A stretch of DNA of 64,000 nt from Variovorax paradoxus (GTDB taxonomy: Bacteria; Pseudomonadota; Gammaproteobacteria; Burkholderiales; Burkholderiaceae_C): assembly GCF_000834655.1 (NCBI RefSeq), contig NZ_JXQQ01000038.1:1-64000 (forward strand). The letters are read 5' to 3'. This document shows positions 8,855-19,856 of this stretch, in pieces (the stretch's first letter is position 1; each line of letters begins with the position of its first letter). A program made the translations under genes and the position numbers. Below the pieces are notes generated by a model. The model saw only the letters and a program-made list of their open reading frames with translations. It was not told where the DNA came from and did no database searches.

Positions 8855-10393
8855 ATGGCTGACCAACTCATTATTTTCGACACCACCTTGCGCGACGGCG
8901 AGCAATCTCCCGGCGCCTCCATGACGCGCGACGAGAAGATGCGCATCGCCAAGCAGCTCGAGCGCCTGAAGGTCGATGTGATCGAGGCCGGTTTTCCGGC
9001 CAGCTCGAACGGCGACTTCGAGGCGGTCAAGGCGATCGCCAATGCGATCAAGGATTCGACCGTGTGCGGCCTGTCGCGCGCCAATGACCGCGATATCGCG
9101 CGTGCCGCAGAAGCCCTCAAAGGCGCGGCGCGCGGGCGAATCCACACGTTCATCGCGACTTCGCCGCTGCACATGGAAAAGAAGCTGCGCATGTCGCCTG
9201 ACGAGGTGCACGAGCAGGCCAAGCTCGCCGTGCGTTTTGCGCGCAACCTCGTGAGCGACGTGGAGTTCAGCCCCGAGGACGGCTACCGCAGCGACCCGGA
9301 CTTCCTGTGCCGCGTACTCGAAACCGTGATCGCCGAGGGCGCCACCACCATCAACGTGCCCGACACCGTCGGCTACGCCATCCCCGAGCTCTACGGCAAC
9401 TTCATCAAGATGTTGCGCGAGCGCGTTCCCAATAGCGACAAGGCGATCTGGTCCGTGCATTGCCACAATGACCTCGGCATGGCCGTGGCCAACTCGCTGG
9501 CCGGCGTGAAGATCGGCGGCGCGCGCCAGGTGGAGTGCACGATCAACGGCCTGGGCGAGCGCGCGGGCAACTGCTCGCTCGAAGAGGTGGTGATGGCGGT
9601 CAAGACCCGCCGCGACTACTTCGGGCTCGATCTGAACATCGACACCCAGCACATCGTGGCCGCGAGCCGCATGGTGAGCCAGACCACCGGCTTCGTGGTG
9701 CAGCCCAACAAGGCCGTGGTGGGCGCCAACGCATTCGCGCACGCATCGGGCATCCACCAGGACGGCGTGCTCAAGGCGCGCGACACCTACGAGATCATGC
9801 GGGCCGAGGACGTGGGCTGGGCCGCCAACAAGATCGTGCTGGGCAAGCTGAGCGGCCGCAACGCATTCAAGCAGCGGCTGCAGGAACTGGGCGTGACGAT
9901 GGCCGGCGAGGCCGACATCAATGCCGCTTTCCTGCGCTTCAAGGAACTGGCCGATCGCAAGTCCGAAATTTTTGACGAAGACATCCTCGCGCTCGTCAGC
10001 GCGGAAGAGTTGTCGAACGTTGACGAACAGTTTGCATTTGTCTCTCTTTCCCAGCACAGCGAAACCGGCGAGCGCCCCCAGGCGAAGGTCGTCTTCACCG
10101 TCCAGGGCAAGGAAGTGACCGGAGAATCCGAGGGCAATGGCCCGGTCGATGCTTCGCTGAAAGCCATCGAGTCGCACGTCAAGAGCGGGGCCGAGATGGT
10201 TCTTTACTCGGTGAACGCGATCAGCGGCTCGACAGAGAGCCAAGGTGAAGTTACAGTTCGGTTACAAAACGCAGGGCGGGTGGTCAACGGTGTGGGTGCA
10301 GACCCGGACATCGTGGTTGCTTCGGCAAAGGCTTATTTGAGTGCTCTCAATAAGTTACAGAGCCAATCTGAGAGAGTTGCAGCGCAAGGTTAG
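8855..10393 (+). CDS. leuA: 2-isopropylmalate synthase, short class (type 1)
   Basis: A 512-residue enzyme for the same reaction as its upstream neighbour but of the typical bacterial class. The catalytic-barrel start is [17 protein letters not shown], with [14 protein letters not shown] as metal-binding motif and [15 protein letters not shown]. The regulatory LeuA dimer domain covers about residues 370-510. AAGGAG (8841-8846) precedes the ATG. It is clearly divergent from the upstream gene and so is not a recent duplicate. Citramalate synthase is a less likely alternative because the sequence follows the leucine-type signature. Confidence 0.93.
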   Translation: MADQLIIFDTTLRDGEQSPGASMTRDEKMRIAKQLERLKVDVIEAGFPASSNGDFEAVKAIANAIKDSTVCGLSRANDRDIARAAEALKGAARGRIHTFIATSPLHMEKKLRMSPDEVHEQAKLAVRFARNLVSDVEFSPEDGYRSDPDFLCRVLETVIAEGATTINVPDTVGYAIPELYGNFIKMLRERVPNSDKAIWSVHCHNDLGMAVANSLAGVKIGGARQVECTINGLGERAGNCSLEEVVMAVKTRRDYFGLDLNIDTQHIVAASRMVSQTTGFVVQPNKAVVGANAFAHASGIHQDGVLKARDTYEIMRAEDVGWAANKIVLGKLSGRNAFKQRLQELGVTMAGEADINAAFLRFKELADRKSEIFDEDILALVSAEELSNVDEQFAFVSLSQHSETGERPQAKVVFTVQGKEVTGESEGNGPVDASLKAIESHVKSGAEMVLYSVNAISGSTESQGEVTVRLQNAGRVVNGVGADPDIVVASAKAYLSALNKLQSQSERVAAQG

Positions 10394-10447
10394 GTTTTCA
10401 GGCGTTCCTTGGTATTCGAATGAAGAAGAGGATGCAAGTAACTGATA

Positions 10448-10476
10448 TTGCGTGTCTTTTTTGAATTCGATACACT
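10448..10476 (+). promoter_or_regulatory. Candidate sigma-70 promoter for pbpG
   Basis: TTGCGT (10448-10453) and TACACT (10471-10476) are spaced by 17 bp, placing a start site about 30 bp before the pbpG ATG, in an AT-rich patch unusual for this genome. Confidence 0.55.
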
Positions 10477-10510
10477 GCGGTCCTCGTTTGTCGCCGCTGG
10501 AGATTTATTA

Positions 10511-11734
10511 ATGCCTGAAGCCCGTCTCCGCCGAGTTTCCAGCCAGCGGTTCCTACCCGCATTCAAATTCATCGCCGTCGCGCTCTGTGCCACGGCGTTT
10601 TTGCTGCCTGGCGCCCAGGCCGCGAAGAAAGAAAAGCCCGCCGCCGCCAAGACCGCCAATGCCGCTGCCTCCAAGAAGGCGAAGGGGCCGGTGCCGGTCG
10701 AAGTCAAGCGCAACGCCTCTGCCAAGGGAGCACGCGTCGCCGCGGTCGCCTCTCGCGGCGGGCGTGCCGAGCGAAATGAAAAGGTCGACAAGGTCGTTCG
10801 CGGTGGTCGCAACGTGGTGGCCACGATCCGCAAGAAGAACGGCAAGACCGTGGTGGCGGTCCAGCGCCGCTCGGTGGTGCGCGTCGAGGCGCCTCCCCGC
10901 CAGTCCTTCGGCCAGATGGCCGGCCTGCACGGCACGGACGATGCGCTCGACCTGAAGTCGAGCGTCGCTCTCGTGATCGACCAAGACACGCATGAAGTGC
11001 TGTTCAGCAAGAACGATCACGCCGTGCTGCCGATCGCGTCGCTCACCAAGCTGATGACCGGCTTGCTCATCAGCGAAGCCCATCTGCCGAACGACGAACT
11101 GATCACCATCACCCAGGACGACGTCGATACCGAAAAGGGCAGCCGCTCGCGCCTGACCATCGGCTCGACGCTGTCGCGCGGCGAACTGCTGCACCTGGCG
11201 CTGATGTCGAGCGAAAACCGCGCGGCGCATGCGCTGGGCCGCACCTATCCGGGCGGCCTCACGACCTTCGTGAGCATCATGAATGCCAAGGCCAAGATGC
11301 TCGGCATGAAGGACACGCGCTACGTGGAGCCCACGGGCCTGTCGAGCCGCAACCAATCGAGTGCGCAAGACCTGGCGCTGCTGGTCAACGCCGCCTATTC
11401 CGATGCCACGGTGCGCTCGCTCTCCACCTCGCCTGAATACCAGGTCGAGGTCGGCAACCGCGTGCTGCAGTTCAACACCACCAATCGCCTCGTGAAGAGC
11501 CCTGACTGGGAAATCGGCGTGCAGAAGACGGGCTTCATCAACGAAGCCGGCCAATGCCTCGTGATGCAGGCCAAGGTTGCCGGTCGCAAGCTGATCATGG
11601 TGTTCCTGGATTCGGCCGGCAAGTTCAGCCGCATCGCCGATGCAGAGCGCGTTCGCCGCTGGGTCGAGGCAACGCATGCCATCCCGGGCTCGCCGGCTGC
11701 TTCGCGCAACGTGACCTACCAGGTCGCTGGCTGA
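10511..11734 (+). CDS. pbpG: D-alanyl-D-alanine endopeptidase (S11 family, PbpG-like)
   Basis: A 407-residue periplasmic penicillin-binding protein that cuts peptidoglycan cross-links. A signal peptide covers about residues 1-37 (hydrophobic IAVALCATAFLLPGAQA). A Lys/Ala-rich linker of ~100 residues precedes the catalytic domain. All three S11 motifs are present: SLTK (in IASLTKLMTG), SEN (MSSENRAA) and KTG (VQKTGF). GGAG ends eight bases before ATG 10511. The long basic linker is larger than in E. coli PbpG. It is closed by a strong terminator shared with the facing iclR gene. Confidence 0.92.
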   Translation: MPEARLRRVSSQRFLPAFKFIAVALCATAFLLPGAQAAKKEKPAAAKTANAAASKKAKGPVPVEVKRNASAKGARVAAVASRGGRAERNEKVDKVVRGGRNVVATIRKKNGKTVVAVQRRSVVRVEAPPRQSFGQMAGLHGTDDALDLKSSVALVIDQDTHEVLFSKNDHAVLPIASLTKLMTGLLISEAHLPNDELITITQDDVDTEKGSRSRLTIGSTLSRGELLHLALMSSENRAAHALGRTYPGGLTTFVSIMNAKAKMLGMKDTRYVEPTGLSSRNQSSAQDLALLVNAAYSDATVRSLSTSPEYQVEVGNRVLQFNTTNRLVKSPDWEIGVQKTGFINEAGQCLVMQAKVAGRKLIMVFLDSAGKFSRIADAERVRRWVEATHAIPGSPAASRNVTYQVAG

Positions 11735-11765
11735 GCCACCGCGCCGCGATAGCGGCCGCCAAAAA

Positions 11766-11795
11766 GAAAACGGGCCCTCGGGCCCGTTTTGTCTT
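11766..11795. terminator. Bidirectional terminator between pbpG and iclR
   Basis: AAAACGGGCCC-TC-GGGCCCGTTTT, a near-perfect palindrome with an A-run on one side and a T-run on the other. It lies between two convergent genes, so it can terminate both. Confidence 0.88.
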
Positions 11796-11816
11796 TCAAA
11801 GCCCTTGCAAAGAGGG

Positions 11817-12653
11817 TCAGGCGCTCGCTGGAGGCGTTCCGCCTGACGGGGAAGGGAGCGTCGTCGCCGCAGCCATACCGTCCTTGAATCCCAGCGCGCC
11901 CGAGATTTCGTTGGCGGTTGCCTGCAGCTTGGGCAGCCAGCCTTCGTCCAGCCGGTCGGCCGGTGCCGAGATCGACAGCCCGGCCACCAGCTTGCCCTGG
12001 TCGTCGTAGATGCCGGCGGCCATGCAGCGCACACCCAGTTCGAGTTCCTCGTTGTCGCGGGCGATGCCGTACTGGCGCGCCTTCGACAGTTCGCGCTCGA
12101 GCGCGGGCAGTTGGGTGATGCTGTTGCGGGTATGGCCCGCCAGGCCCGTGCGGGTGGCGTAGCTGCGCACCCGTGCCGGGTCGTCGGCCGCCAGGAAAAG
12201 CTTGCCGGTGGAGGTGAGATGCAGCGCCGCGCGCCCGCCGATGGCGCGCACGACCTGCATGCCCGAGCGCTCGCTGTACGAGCGCTCGATGTAGACGATC
12301 TCGTCGCCCTGGCGCATGCTGAGATTCACCGGCTGCTGCGTGAGCTTGTGCAACTCGCGCATCGGGCCGAGCGCAGCGTCGCGCACGTTGAGCCGGCCCT
12401 TCACCAGGTTGCCCAGCTCCAGCAGGCGCATGCCGAGCCTGTAGCTGCCAGCCTCTGGCCGGTCGACGAAGCGGCCGACCGCCAGGTCGTTGAGGATGCG
12501 GTGCGTGGTCGAAGGATGCAGCCCGGTCTTCTCGCTGATTTCCTTCAGGGAGATGGCCTCCTCACGAGACGCCAGGACGTCGATCAGCGCGAACATGCGC
12601 TCGATCACCTGGATCACGGGAACGGCAGGAACGTCGGATTGGTTTTTTCTCAT
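11817..12653 (-). CDS. IclR-family transcriptional regulator
   Basis: A 278-residue regulator. The winged helix-turn-helix lies at about residues 14-75 (ISLKEISEKTGLHPSTTHRI), and the effector-binding IclR domain follows (VYIERSYSERSGMQVVRAIG, then LHLTSTGKLFLA and CMAAGIYDDQGKLVAGLSIS). The C-terminal PSPSGGTPPASA is low complexity and resembles the palindromic-repeat-derived tail seen on the kinase ending at 22890. No metabolic operon is adjacent (pbpG converges; bpt is codirectional upstream), so the target cannot be inferred. Confidence 0.9.
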   Translation of the reverse strand: MRKNQSDVPAVPVIQVIERMFALIDVLASREEAISLKEISEKTGLHPSTTHRILNDLAVGRFVDRPEAGSYRLGMRLLELGNLVKGRLNVRDAALGPMRELHKLTQQPVNLSMRQGDEIVYIERSYSERSGMQVVRAIGGRAALHLTSTGKLFLAADDPARVRSYATRTGLAGHTRNSITQLPALERELSKARQYGIARDNEELELGVRCMAAGIYDDQGKLVAGLSISAPADRLDEGWLPKLQATANEISGALGFKDGMAAATTLPSPSGGTPPASA

Positions 12654-12683
12654 GGCGCTGTGCGGTGATGACCGAGCGCCATT

Positions 12684-13517
12684 TTACCTTGTGAAATCGC
12701 CGGATGGCTGCCAATGTCCATCCACCAGTACTTCGTGCGGAGAAAAGCGCGCCTTGTAGTGCATCTTGGGGCTGCGCTCGATCCAGTAGCCGAGGTAGAC
12801 GTGCGGCAAGCCCAGCTTGCGCGCCTGCTCGATCTGCCAGAGCACGCTGTAGGTGCCGTAGCCCGTGGATGTGGCCCCCACGCTCGGCACTGCGTGCTCT
12901 CGCTGCCCCCCGAGGGGGCCGTCCGCTTGCTCGGGGCGGCCCGGCGCTGCGCGGGTATCCGGCTCGTAGAAGGTGTAGACGGCCGAGATGCCGTCGTTCA
13001 GCACGTCGAGGATCGACACCATCTTGAGCGCACCCGCGCTGCCGTCCGCCAGCGTCTCGCGGAACTCCACCAACCGCGAGTTGACCCGGCTCTGCAGCAG
13101 GAACTGGGTGTACTGATCGATGCTGTCGTGGTCCATGCCGCCGCCCGCGTGGCGGCCGTTCTGGTAGCGCAGGTAAAGCTGGTAGTGCTCGGGCACGAAG
13201 CAGAGCTTGAGCACGCGCGCCTGCAGGTCGGCATGCTGCTTGGCGGCGCGACGCTGGCTGCGCGTGGGCTGGAAGCTGTTGGCCAGCACGCGCAGCGGAA
13301 TGCAGGCGCGGCAGCCGTCGCAGTAGGGCCGGTAGGTGAACATGCCGCTGCGCCGGAACCCGCTGAGCACGAGGTCGGAATATGCGTCGTTGTGGATCAG
13401 GTGGCTGGGCGTGGCCACCTGCGACCGGGCCTGGCGATCCGGCAGATAGCTGCAGGGATAGGGCGCCGTCGCATAGAACTGCAGCGTGTGAAGCGGGAGA
13501 TCCTTGAGGTGCGTCAC
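12684..13517 (-). CDS. bpt: Aspartate/glutamate leucyltransferase (Bpt) with in-frame repeat insert
   Basis: A 277-residue aminoacyl-tRNA-protein transferase that adds Leu to N-terminal Asp or Glu, marking proteins for ClpAP. The N-terminal ATE domain has the cysteine motif CDGCRACIP; the C-terminal domain has [21 protein letters not shown] 13517 is chosen because it overlaps the aat stop (GTGA) and gives the usual [17 protein letters not shown] start. Residues ~188-217, between FYEPD and GYGTYSVLW, are extra compared with the normal ~250-residue family and are encoded by a palindromic repeat. Whether the insert is tolerated is not known; the frame is intact. Confidence 0.9.
   Translation of the reverse strand: MTHLKDLPLHTLQFYATAPYPCSYLPDRQARSQVATPSHLIHNDAYSDLVLSGFRRSGMFTYRPYCDGCRACIPLRVLANSFQPTRSQRRAAKQHADLQARVLKLCFVPEHYQLYLRYQNGRHAGGGMDHDSIDQYTQFLLQSRVNSRLVEFRETLADGSAGALKMVSILDVLNDGISAVYTFYEPDTRAAPGRPEQADGPLGGQREHAVPSVGATSTGYGTYSVLWQIEQARKLGLPHVYLGYWIERSPKMHYKARFSPHEVLVDGHWQPSGDFTR
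12884..12955 (-). repeat. REP-like repeat inserted in frame inside bpt
   Basis: Contains GCCCCCCGAGGGGGC (12904-12918) and CGGGGCGGCCCGGCG (12941-12955), the same layout as the repeat at 8750-8823. It encodes about 28 extra residues at a surface-loop position of Bpt (around residues 188-217) without a stop. Confidence 0.7.
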
Positions 13518-14269
13518 GTCGGTGAAAGAGGTCGCGCGGAAAGGAGTTCGGTCCAGTATACGGGCTCGAATTGCCATCGTGGCCCCTCCTGTTCCCGGGC
13601 CTTGGCCACATGGGCGACGAAGCGATTGCGCGGCATCTCGCGGGCGCCGAGGCTGGCGAGGTGGGCGGTGTTCTGCTGGCAGTCGATCATCTGCACGCCG
13701 GCGCTGCGGCACAGGCTCACCAGCGCAGCCAGCGCGATCTTCGAGGCGTCCGGGCGGCGGGTGAACATCGACTCGCCGAACACCGCACGGCCGAGCGCCA
13801 CGCAGTAGAGGCCGCCCGCGAGTTGGCCGTCGATCCAGGTCTCCACGCTGTGCGCATGGCCCGCCGCGTGCAACCGGGTATAGGCCTCCACCATGTCCGG
13901 CACGATCCACGTTCCCGACTGCCCCACGCGCGGCGAGAGCGAGCAGGCCTTGATGACCGCCGCGAAATCATGGTCGATGCGCACCTCGCAGCCCGGGGTG
14001 TACGCGAACCGGGCCAGGGTCTTGCGAAGCGACCGGTGCAGCCTGAAATCGGCCACCTGCAGCACCATGCGCGGGTCGGGGCTCCACCACAGGATCGGCT
14101 GGTCGTCGCTGAACCACGGGAAGACGCAGCGGCTGTATGCCTGCACCAGCGTATCGACGTCGAGCGCGCCCCCCGCCGCAAGAAGGCCGGGAACGGGGTC
14201 GGCCACGCCCCATGCCGATGCCGGGTCGGGCAGGGTGTCTCCGGGTTCGAGCCAGGGCAGTTGTCGCAT
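13514..14269 (-). CDS. aat: Leucyl/phenylalanyl-tRNA-protein transferase
   Basis: A 251-residue enzyme that attaches Leu or Phe to N-terminal Lys or Arg of proteins in the N-degron pathway. Family motifs are [21 protein letters not shown], where the first ~20 residues are the AAT signature, and the later [36 protein letters not shown] and [16 protein letters not shown]. The ATG at 14269 gives the family start ([11 protein letters not shown]); the frame is open upstream to 14419. It overlaps bpt by 4 bp, so the two transferases form one operon. Confidence 0.95.
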   Translation of the reverse strand: MRQLPWLEPGDTLPDPASAWGVADPVPGLLAAGGALDVDTLVQAYSRCVFPWFSDDQPILWWSPDPRMVLQVADFRLHRSLRKTLARFAYTPGCEVRIDHDFAAVIKACSLSPRVGQSGTWIVPDMVEAYTRLHAAGHAHSVETWIDGQLAGGLYCVALGRAVFGESMFTRRPDASKIALAALVSLCRSAGVQMIDCQQNTAHLASLGAREMPRNRFVAHVAKAREQEGPRWQFEPVYWTELLSARPLSPT

Positions 14270-14489
14270 GGCCGTAGGTATACACGGCTTCGGTCGCAGG
14301 CCCTGCGGATAGGTGAAAATGCCCGCCGCGCGGTCAAGAGTCGCAAACGATTGCGGTTCGTGCGCCACAGGCTGTTGTCCTAGCGGACAAGAACTCCCGA
14401 AGCCCATATAGTGCTGCATCTATTTGCCCCCCAAAAGCGGATCCAGTTGGCCAACGTTGCCCGCCGGGGATCAGCACAAGAGGACCACG

Positions 14490-16820
14490 TTGACCACTGA
14501 ACTGAACCCCACCCGCTTTGGCAGCGGCCAGGCGGTGCGCCGCCTCGAAGACGAAAGCCTGCTGGCAGGCGCAGGACGCTACACGGACGACGTCACGCTC
14601 CCCGACCAGGCGCATCTCGTCTTCCTTCGCTCTCCCTATCCGCACGCACGCATCGTTTCCATCGACACGAGCACGGCCGCCGGCATGCCTGGCGTGCTGC
14701 GCGTCATAACCGGCGCCGACCTGGTGGCCGCGGAGGTCAAGCCGATGCCGGGCGCCGCCGGGTTCAAGCGTGCCGACGGCGGCGACAGCGCCAGCCCGCC
14801 GCGCCATGCCTTGGCGAGCGAACGCACGCGCTTCGTGGGCGAGGCGGTGGCCGCGGTGATTGCCGACACCGTCCAGCAGGCGCGCGACGCCGCCGAGGCC
14901 GTGATGGTCGACTACGAAGACCTCCCCATGGTGGTCGACCTCGCCAGCGCCACCGCCGAAGGCGCGCCGCAGCTGTGCGAAGAGGCCACCGGCAACATCG
15001 CCGCCGAAATGCGCCACGGCAGCAGCGAGGCGGCAACCGCCGCCTTCGCCGAGGCCGCCCACGTGGTGGCGCTCGACGTCATCAACCAGCGCGTGGTCGC
15101 GCTCACCATCGAGCCGCGCTCTGTGCTCGCCGCGCACGACGCCAAGACCGACCGCCTCACGATCCGCATGAGCACGCAGATGCCCTCGGGCGTGCGCGAT
15201 TCCGTGTGTGCCGCCATCGGGCTTGCCAAGGAAAAGGTGCGCGTGGTGGTGGGCGACGTGGGCGGCGGTTTCGGCATGAAGACCGGCGCCTATCCCGAAG
15301 ACATCGCGGTCGCCTTCGCCGCGCTGCAGGTCCAGCGCCCGGTGAAGTGGGTGGCCGAGCGCAGCGAAGAATTCCTCTCGAGCGCGCACGGCCGCGACAT
15401 CGAGGCGCGGGCCGAGCTCGCGCTCGATGCCGAGGGAAAGATCCTCGCGCTGCGCATCAAGACGCTGGCCAACGTGGGCGCCTACGCCACCGGCACGGGC
15501 GTCGCGATCCAGCTGCTCATCGGCCCCTGGGTGCAGACCAGCGTCTACGACATCCAGACCATCGACTTCCATTTCAAGGCGGTGCTCACCAACACCGCGC
15601 CCACCGGCGCCTACCGCGGTGCGGGCCGGCCCGAAGCCATTTTCACCATCGAACGCCTCATGGACGAGGCCGCGCGCCAGACCGGCATCGACCGCATCAT
15701 CCTGCGCCGGATGAACTTCATCCAGCCTGACCAGATGCCGTACAAGAACCCGATGGCGCAGGTCTACGACACCGGCAATTTCGAGTCGGTGATGGACCAG
15801 GCCCTCACGCTGGCCGACTGGCAGGGCTTCGAGGCGCGCGCCGCCGACTCCGCGAAGAACGGCAAGCACCGGGGCCTCGGGATCGCCACCTTCCTCGAAT
15901 GGACCGGCGGCAACGTGTTCGAGGAGCGCGTCACCGTGTCGGTGCAGGCCGATGGCGTGATCGAGGTGTTCTCAGCCGTCAACGCGATGGGGCAGGGCAT
16001 TGCCACCTCGCTCGCGCAACTGGCAGTCGATGCCTTCGGCGTGCCCATCGAGAAGGTGCGCGTCGTGCTGGGCGACACCGACCGCGGCGACGGCTTCGGC
16101 AGCGCCGGATCGCGCTCGCTCTTCACCGGCGGCTCGGCCGTGCGCATCGGCGCGGAGCGCACCATCGACAAAGCGCGCGAGCTCGCGGCGCAGGAGTTCG
16201 AGGCCGCCATCGACGACATCATCTACAGCCGCGGCAGCTTCTCGGTGGCCGGCACCGACCTGGAACTCGACCTCTTCACGCTCGCGGGCAAGCAGCCCGA
16301 CCGCGAGATCTTCGTGGACTCCACCAGCACCGTGGCCGGCCCGACCTGGCCCAACGGCTGCCACATCTGCGAGATCGAGCTCGATCCGCCCACCGGCGAA
16401 ATCAGCGTGGTGGCCTACAGCTCGGTCAACGACGTGGGCCGCGTGATCAACCCGATGATCGTGCGTGGCCAGCTCGAAGGCGGCGCGGTGCAGGGCATCG
16501 GACAGGCGCTGTACGAGCAGGTGGTGTACGACCAAGAAACCGGCCAACCAGTCACCGGCAGCCTGATGGACTACGTCGCGCCGCGCGCCGACATCGTCGA
16601 CACCATGTTCAACATGGAAATGGACGAATCGACGCCCTGCACCAACAACCCGCTGGGCGTGAAGGGCGTGGGCGAGCTGGGCACCATCGGCGCCACGCCG
16701 GCCATCGTGAACGCGGTGGCCGATGCCTTCGCGCGCAACGGCCTCGCTGCGACCGCGCCTCGCCTGCACATGCCGCTGAGCCCGTCGCGGGTGTGGGCGG
16801 CCATGCACACGGTGGACTGA
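14490..16820 (+). CDS. Xanthine dehydrogenase-family molybdopterin-binding large subunit
   Basis: A 776-residue protein of the CoxL/xanthine dehydrogenase family. The a/b hammerhead domain is N-terminal (GAGRYTDDVTLPDQAHLVFL) and the molybdopterin domains follow (GGGFGMKTG, GAYRGAGRPEA, GQGIATSLAQL, GVKGVGELGTIGATPAIVNAV). AYRGAGR marks a form-II CODH-like protein, so CO oxidation is not implied. A TTG start at 14490 is supported by AAGAGGA (14478-14484); the open frame extends to 14424. No FAD subunit or [2Fe-2S] subunit is nearby, which is odd because the family normally needs both for electron transfer. The substrate is unknown. Confidence 0.87.
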   Translation: MTTELNPTRFGSGQAVRRLEDESLLAGAGRYTDDVTLPDQAHLVFLRSPYPHARIVSIDTSTAAGMPGVLRVITGADLVAAEVKPMPGAAGFKRADGGDSASPPRHALASERTRFVGEAVAAVIADTVQQARDAAEAVMVDYEDLPMVVDLASATAEGAPQLCEEATGNIAAEMRHGSSEAATAAFAEAAHVVALDVINQRVVALTIEPRSVLAAHDAKTDRLTIRMSTQMPSGVRDSVCAAIGLAKEKVRVVVGDVGGGFGMKTGAYPEDIAVAFAALQVQRPVKWVAERSEEFLSSAHGRDIEARAELALDAEGKILALRIKTLANVGAYATGTGVAIQLLIGPWVQTSVYDIQTIDFHFKAVLTNTAPTGAYRGAGRPEAIFTIERLMDEAARQTGIDRIILRRMNFIQPDQMPYKNPMAQVYDTGNFESVMDQALTLADWQGFEARAADSAKNGKHRGLGIATFLEWTGGNVFEERVTVSVQADGVIEVFSAVNAMGQGIATSLAQLAVDAFGVPIEKVRVVLGDTDRGDGFGSAGSRSLFTGGSAVRIGAERTIDKARELAAQEFEAAIDDIIYSRGSFSVAGTDLELDLFTLAGKQPDREIFVDSTSTVAGPTWPNGCHICEIELDPPTGEISVVAYSSVNDVGRVINPMIVRGQLEGGAVQGIGQALYEQVVYDQETGQPVTGSLMDYVAPRADIVDTMFNMEMDESTPCTNNPLGVKGVGELGTIGATPAIVNAVADAFARNGLAATAPRLHMPLSPSRVWAAMHTVD

Positions 16821-16859
16821 GCGCCTTCCACGACAAGGTGTTGGAGGGGCACAGAAGCC

Positions 16860-17771
16860 ATGCTCATCACCACCGAACTGCAGACCGACCCGATCCGCGT
16901 GTCCAGCTACCGCTGCGACGCGGGCCCCGGTGCGCCGTCGTTCACCGAGATGCACGAGGACTACTCGGTCTCCTACGTGCGCAAAGGCAGCTTCGGCTAC
17001 CGCACGCGCGGCAATGCGTATGAACTGGTCGCCGGCTCGGTGTTGGTGGGTTGCCCGGGCGACGAGTACGTCTGCACCCACGACCACCACATCTGCGGCG
17101 ACGAGTGCCTGGCATTCCACCTCTCGCCCGGCTTCGTCGACCTGGTCGGCGGCGACAGGCAGACCTGGCGCACGGCAGGGCTTCCGCCGTTGCCCGAACT
17201 CATGGTGCTCGGCGAACTCGCGCAGGTCGCGGCCGAGGGCGAGAGCGACATCGGCCTGGACGAGCTGGGCATGTGGTTCGCCAGCCGCTTCGTCGAAGTG
17301 GTGGGCGGGCGCGGCAAGCCGGCGCCGCAGTCCGCCGCGCCGCGCGACAGGCGCCGCGCCGTGGATGCCGCGATGTGGATCGACGCCAATTCGCACGACG
17401 ACATCGGCCTCGAAGGCGCGGCCTCCGAGGCGGGCCTGAGCCCTTTCCATTTCCTGCGCCTGTTCTCGCAGGTGCTCGGCGTGACGCCGCACCAGTACCT
17501 GGTCCGCTCGCGCCTGCGCCATGCGGCGCGCCTGCTGGCGGACGACGACCGCCCCGTGACCGAGGTGGCGCTGGACGTCGGGTTTGCCGACCTCAGCAAC
17601 TTCGTTCGCACCTTCCACCGGGCGGCCGGGGTGTCGCCCCGGGGCTTTCGCCAGGCCGCCAAGGGCGATCGCAAGATTCTCCAAGACCGCATGGCGACCC
17701 TGCTCGATGATGACCGCCTGGTTCATTCATCAAGCAGGAAGTCATCGCCATGTACGACCACATCGGACTGA
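16860..17771 (+). CDS. AraC-family transcriptional regulator
   Basis: A 303-residue regulator with an N-terminal cupin-like sensing region containing many Cys and His residues ([21 protein letters not shown], ~65-85) and a C-terminal double helix-turn-helix (about residues 170-270; [20 protein letters not shown] and [20 protein letters not shown]). The sensing segment could bind a metal or respond to thiols (inference). It begins 39 bp after the molybdopterin subunit gene and its stop overlaps the next gene by 22 bp, so it is part of the same unit and may control it. Confidence 0.88.
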   Translation: MLITTELQTDPIRVSSYRCDAGPGAPSFTEMHEDYSVSYVRKGSFGYRTRGNAYELVAGSVLVGCPGDEYVCTHDHHICGDECLAFHLSPGFVDLVGGDRQTWRTAGLPPLPELMVLGELAQVAAEGESDIGLDELGMWFASRFVEVVGGRGKPAPQSAAPRDRRRAVDAAMWIDANSHDDIGLEGAASEAGLSPFHFLRLFSQVLGVTPHQYLVRSRLRHAARLLADDDRPVTEVALDVGFADLSNFVRTFHRAAGVSPRGFRQAAKGDRKILQDRMATLLDDDRLVHSSSRKSSPCTTTSD

Positions 17772-18118
17772 AAGTCAAAGACCTCGCCGCGAGCCGGCGC
17801 TTCTACGAAGCCGCGCTCGCACCGCTCGGCCATGTGCCGGGCCCCCACGACGACAGCTATGCCGGCATCGGCCCGGCCGACGCACCAGCCCTCTGGCTCT
17901 ATGCAGACAAGGGCGCGAAAAACGCCAACGGCCCGGGCACGCACATCGCGTTTCGCGCACCCGATCACGAGGCCGTTGCGGCCTTCCACAAGGCGGGCCT
18001 GGAGGCCGGCGGCACAGACAACGGCGGCGCCGGCCCGCGCGCCGACTACAGCCCGACCTACTACGCCGCCTTCCTGATCGACCCCGATGGCAACAACGTC
18101 GAGGCGGTCTGCCCCTAG
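17750..18118 (+). CDS. VOC-family (glyoxalase/dioxygenase fold) protein
   Basis: A 122-residue single-module vicinal-oxygen-chelate protein. Start [20 protein letters not shown] and end [15 protein letters not shown] are typical; the metal ligands would be His4, His in THIAFRA and Glu near the end. It overlaps the AraC gene by 22 bp. The fold covers lyases, dioxygenases and resistance proteins, and the exact reaction cannot be told. Confidence 0.85.
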   Translation: MYDHIGLKVKDLAASRRFYEAALAPLGHVPGPHDDSYAGIGPADAPALWLYADKGAKNANGPGTHIAFRAPDHEAVAAFHKAGLEAGGTDNGGAGPRADYSPTYYAAFLIDPDGNNVEAVCP

Positions 18119-18141
18119 GCGCGCAGGCGCGGAGACACACC

Positions 18142-19834
<1,693 letters not shown>

Positions 19835-19856
19835 AACAGTTCGACGGAAACCCCGA

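Noticed and set aside
14490-16820. Carbon monoxide dehydrogenase
   Set aside because: The active-site motif AYRGAGR is of the form-II type and the medium and small subunits are missing.
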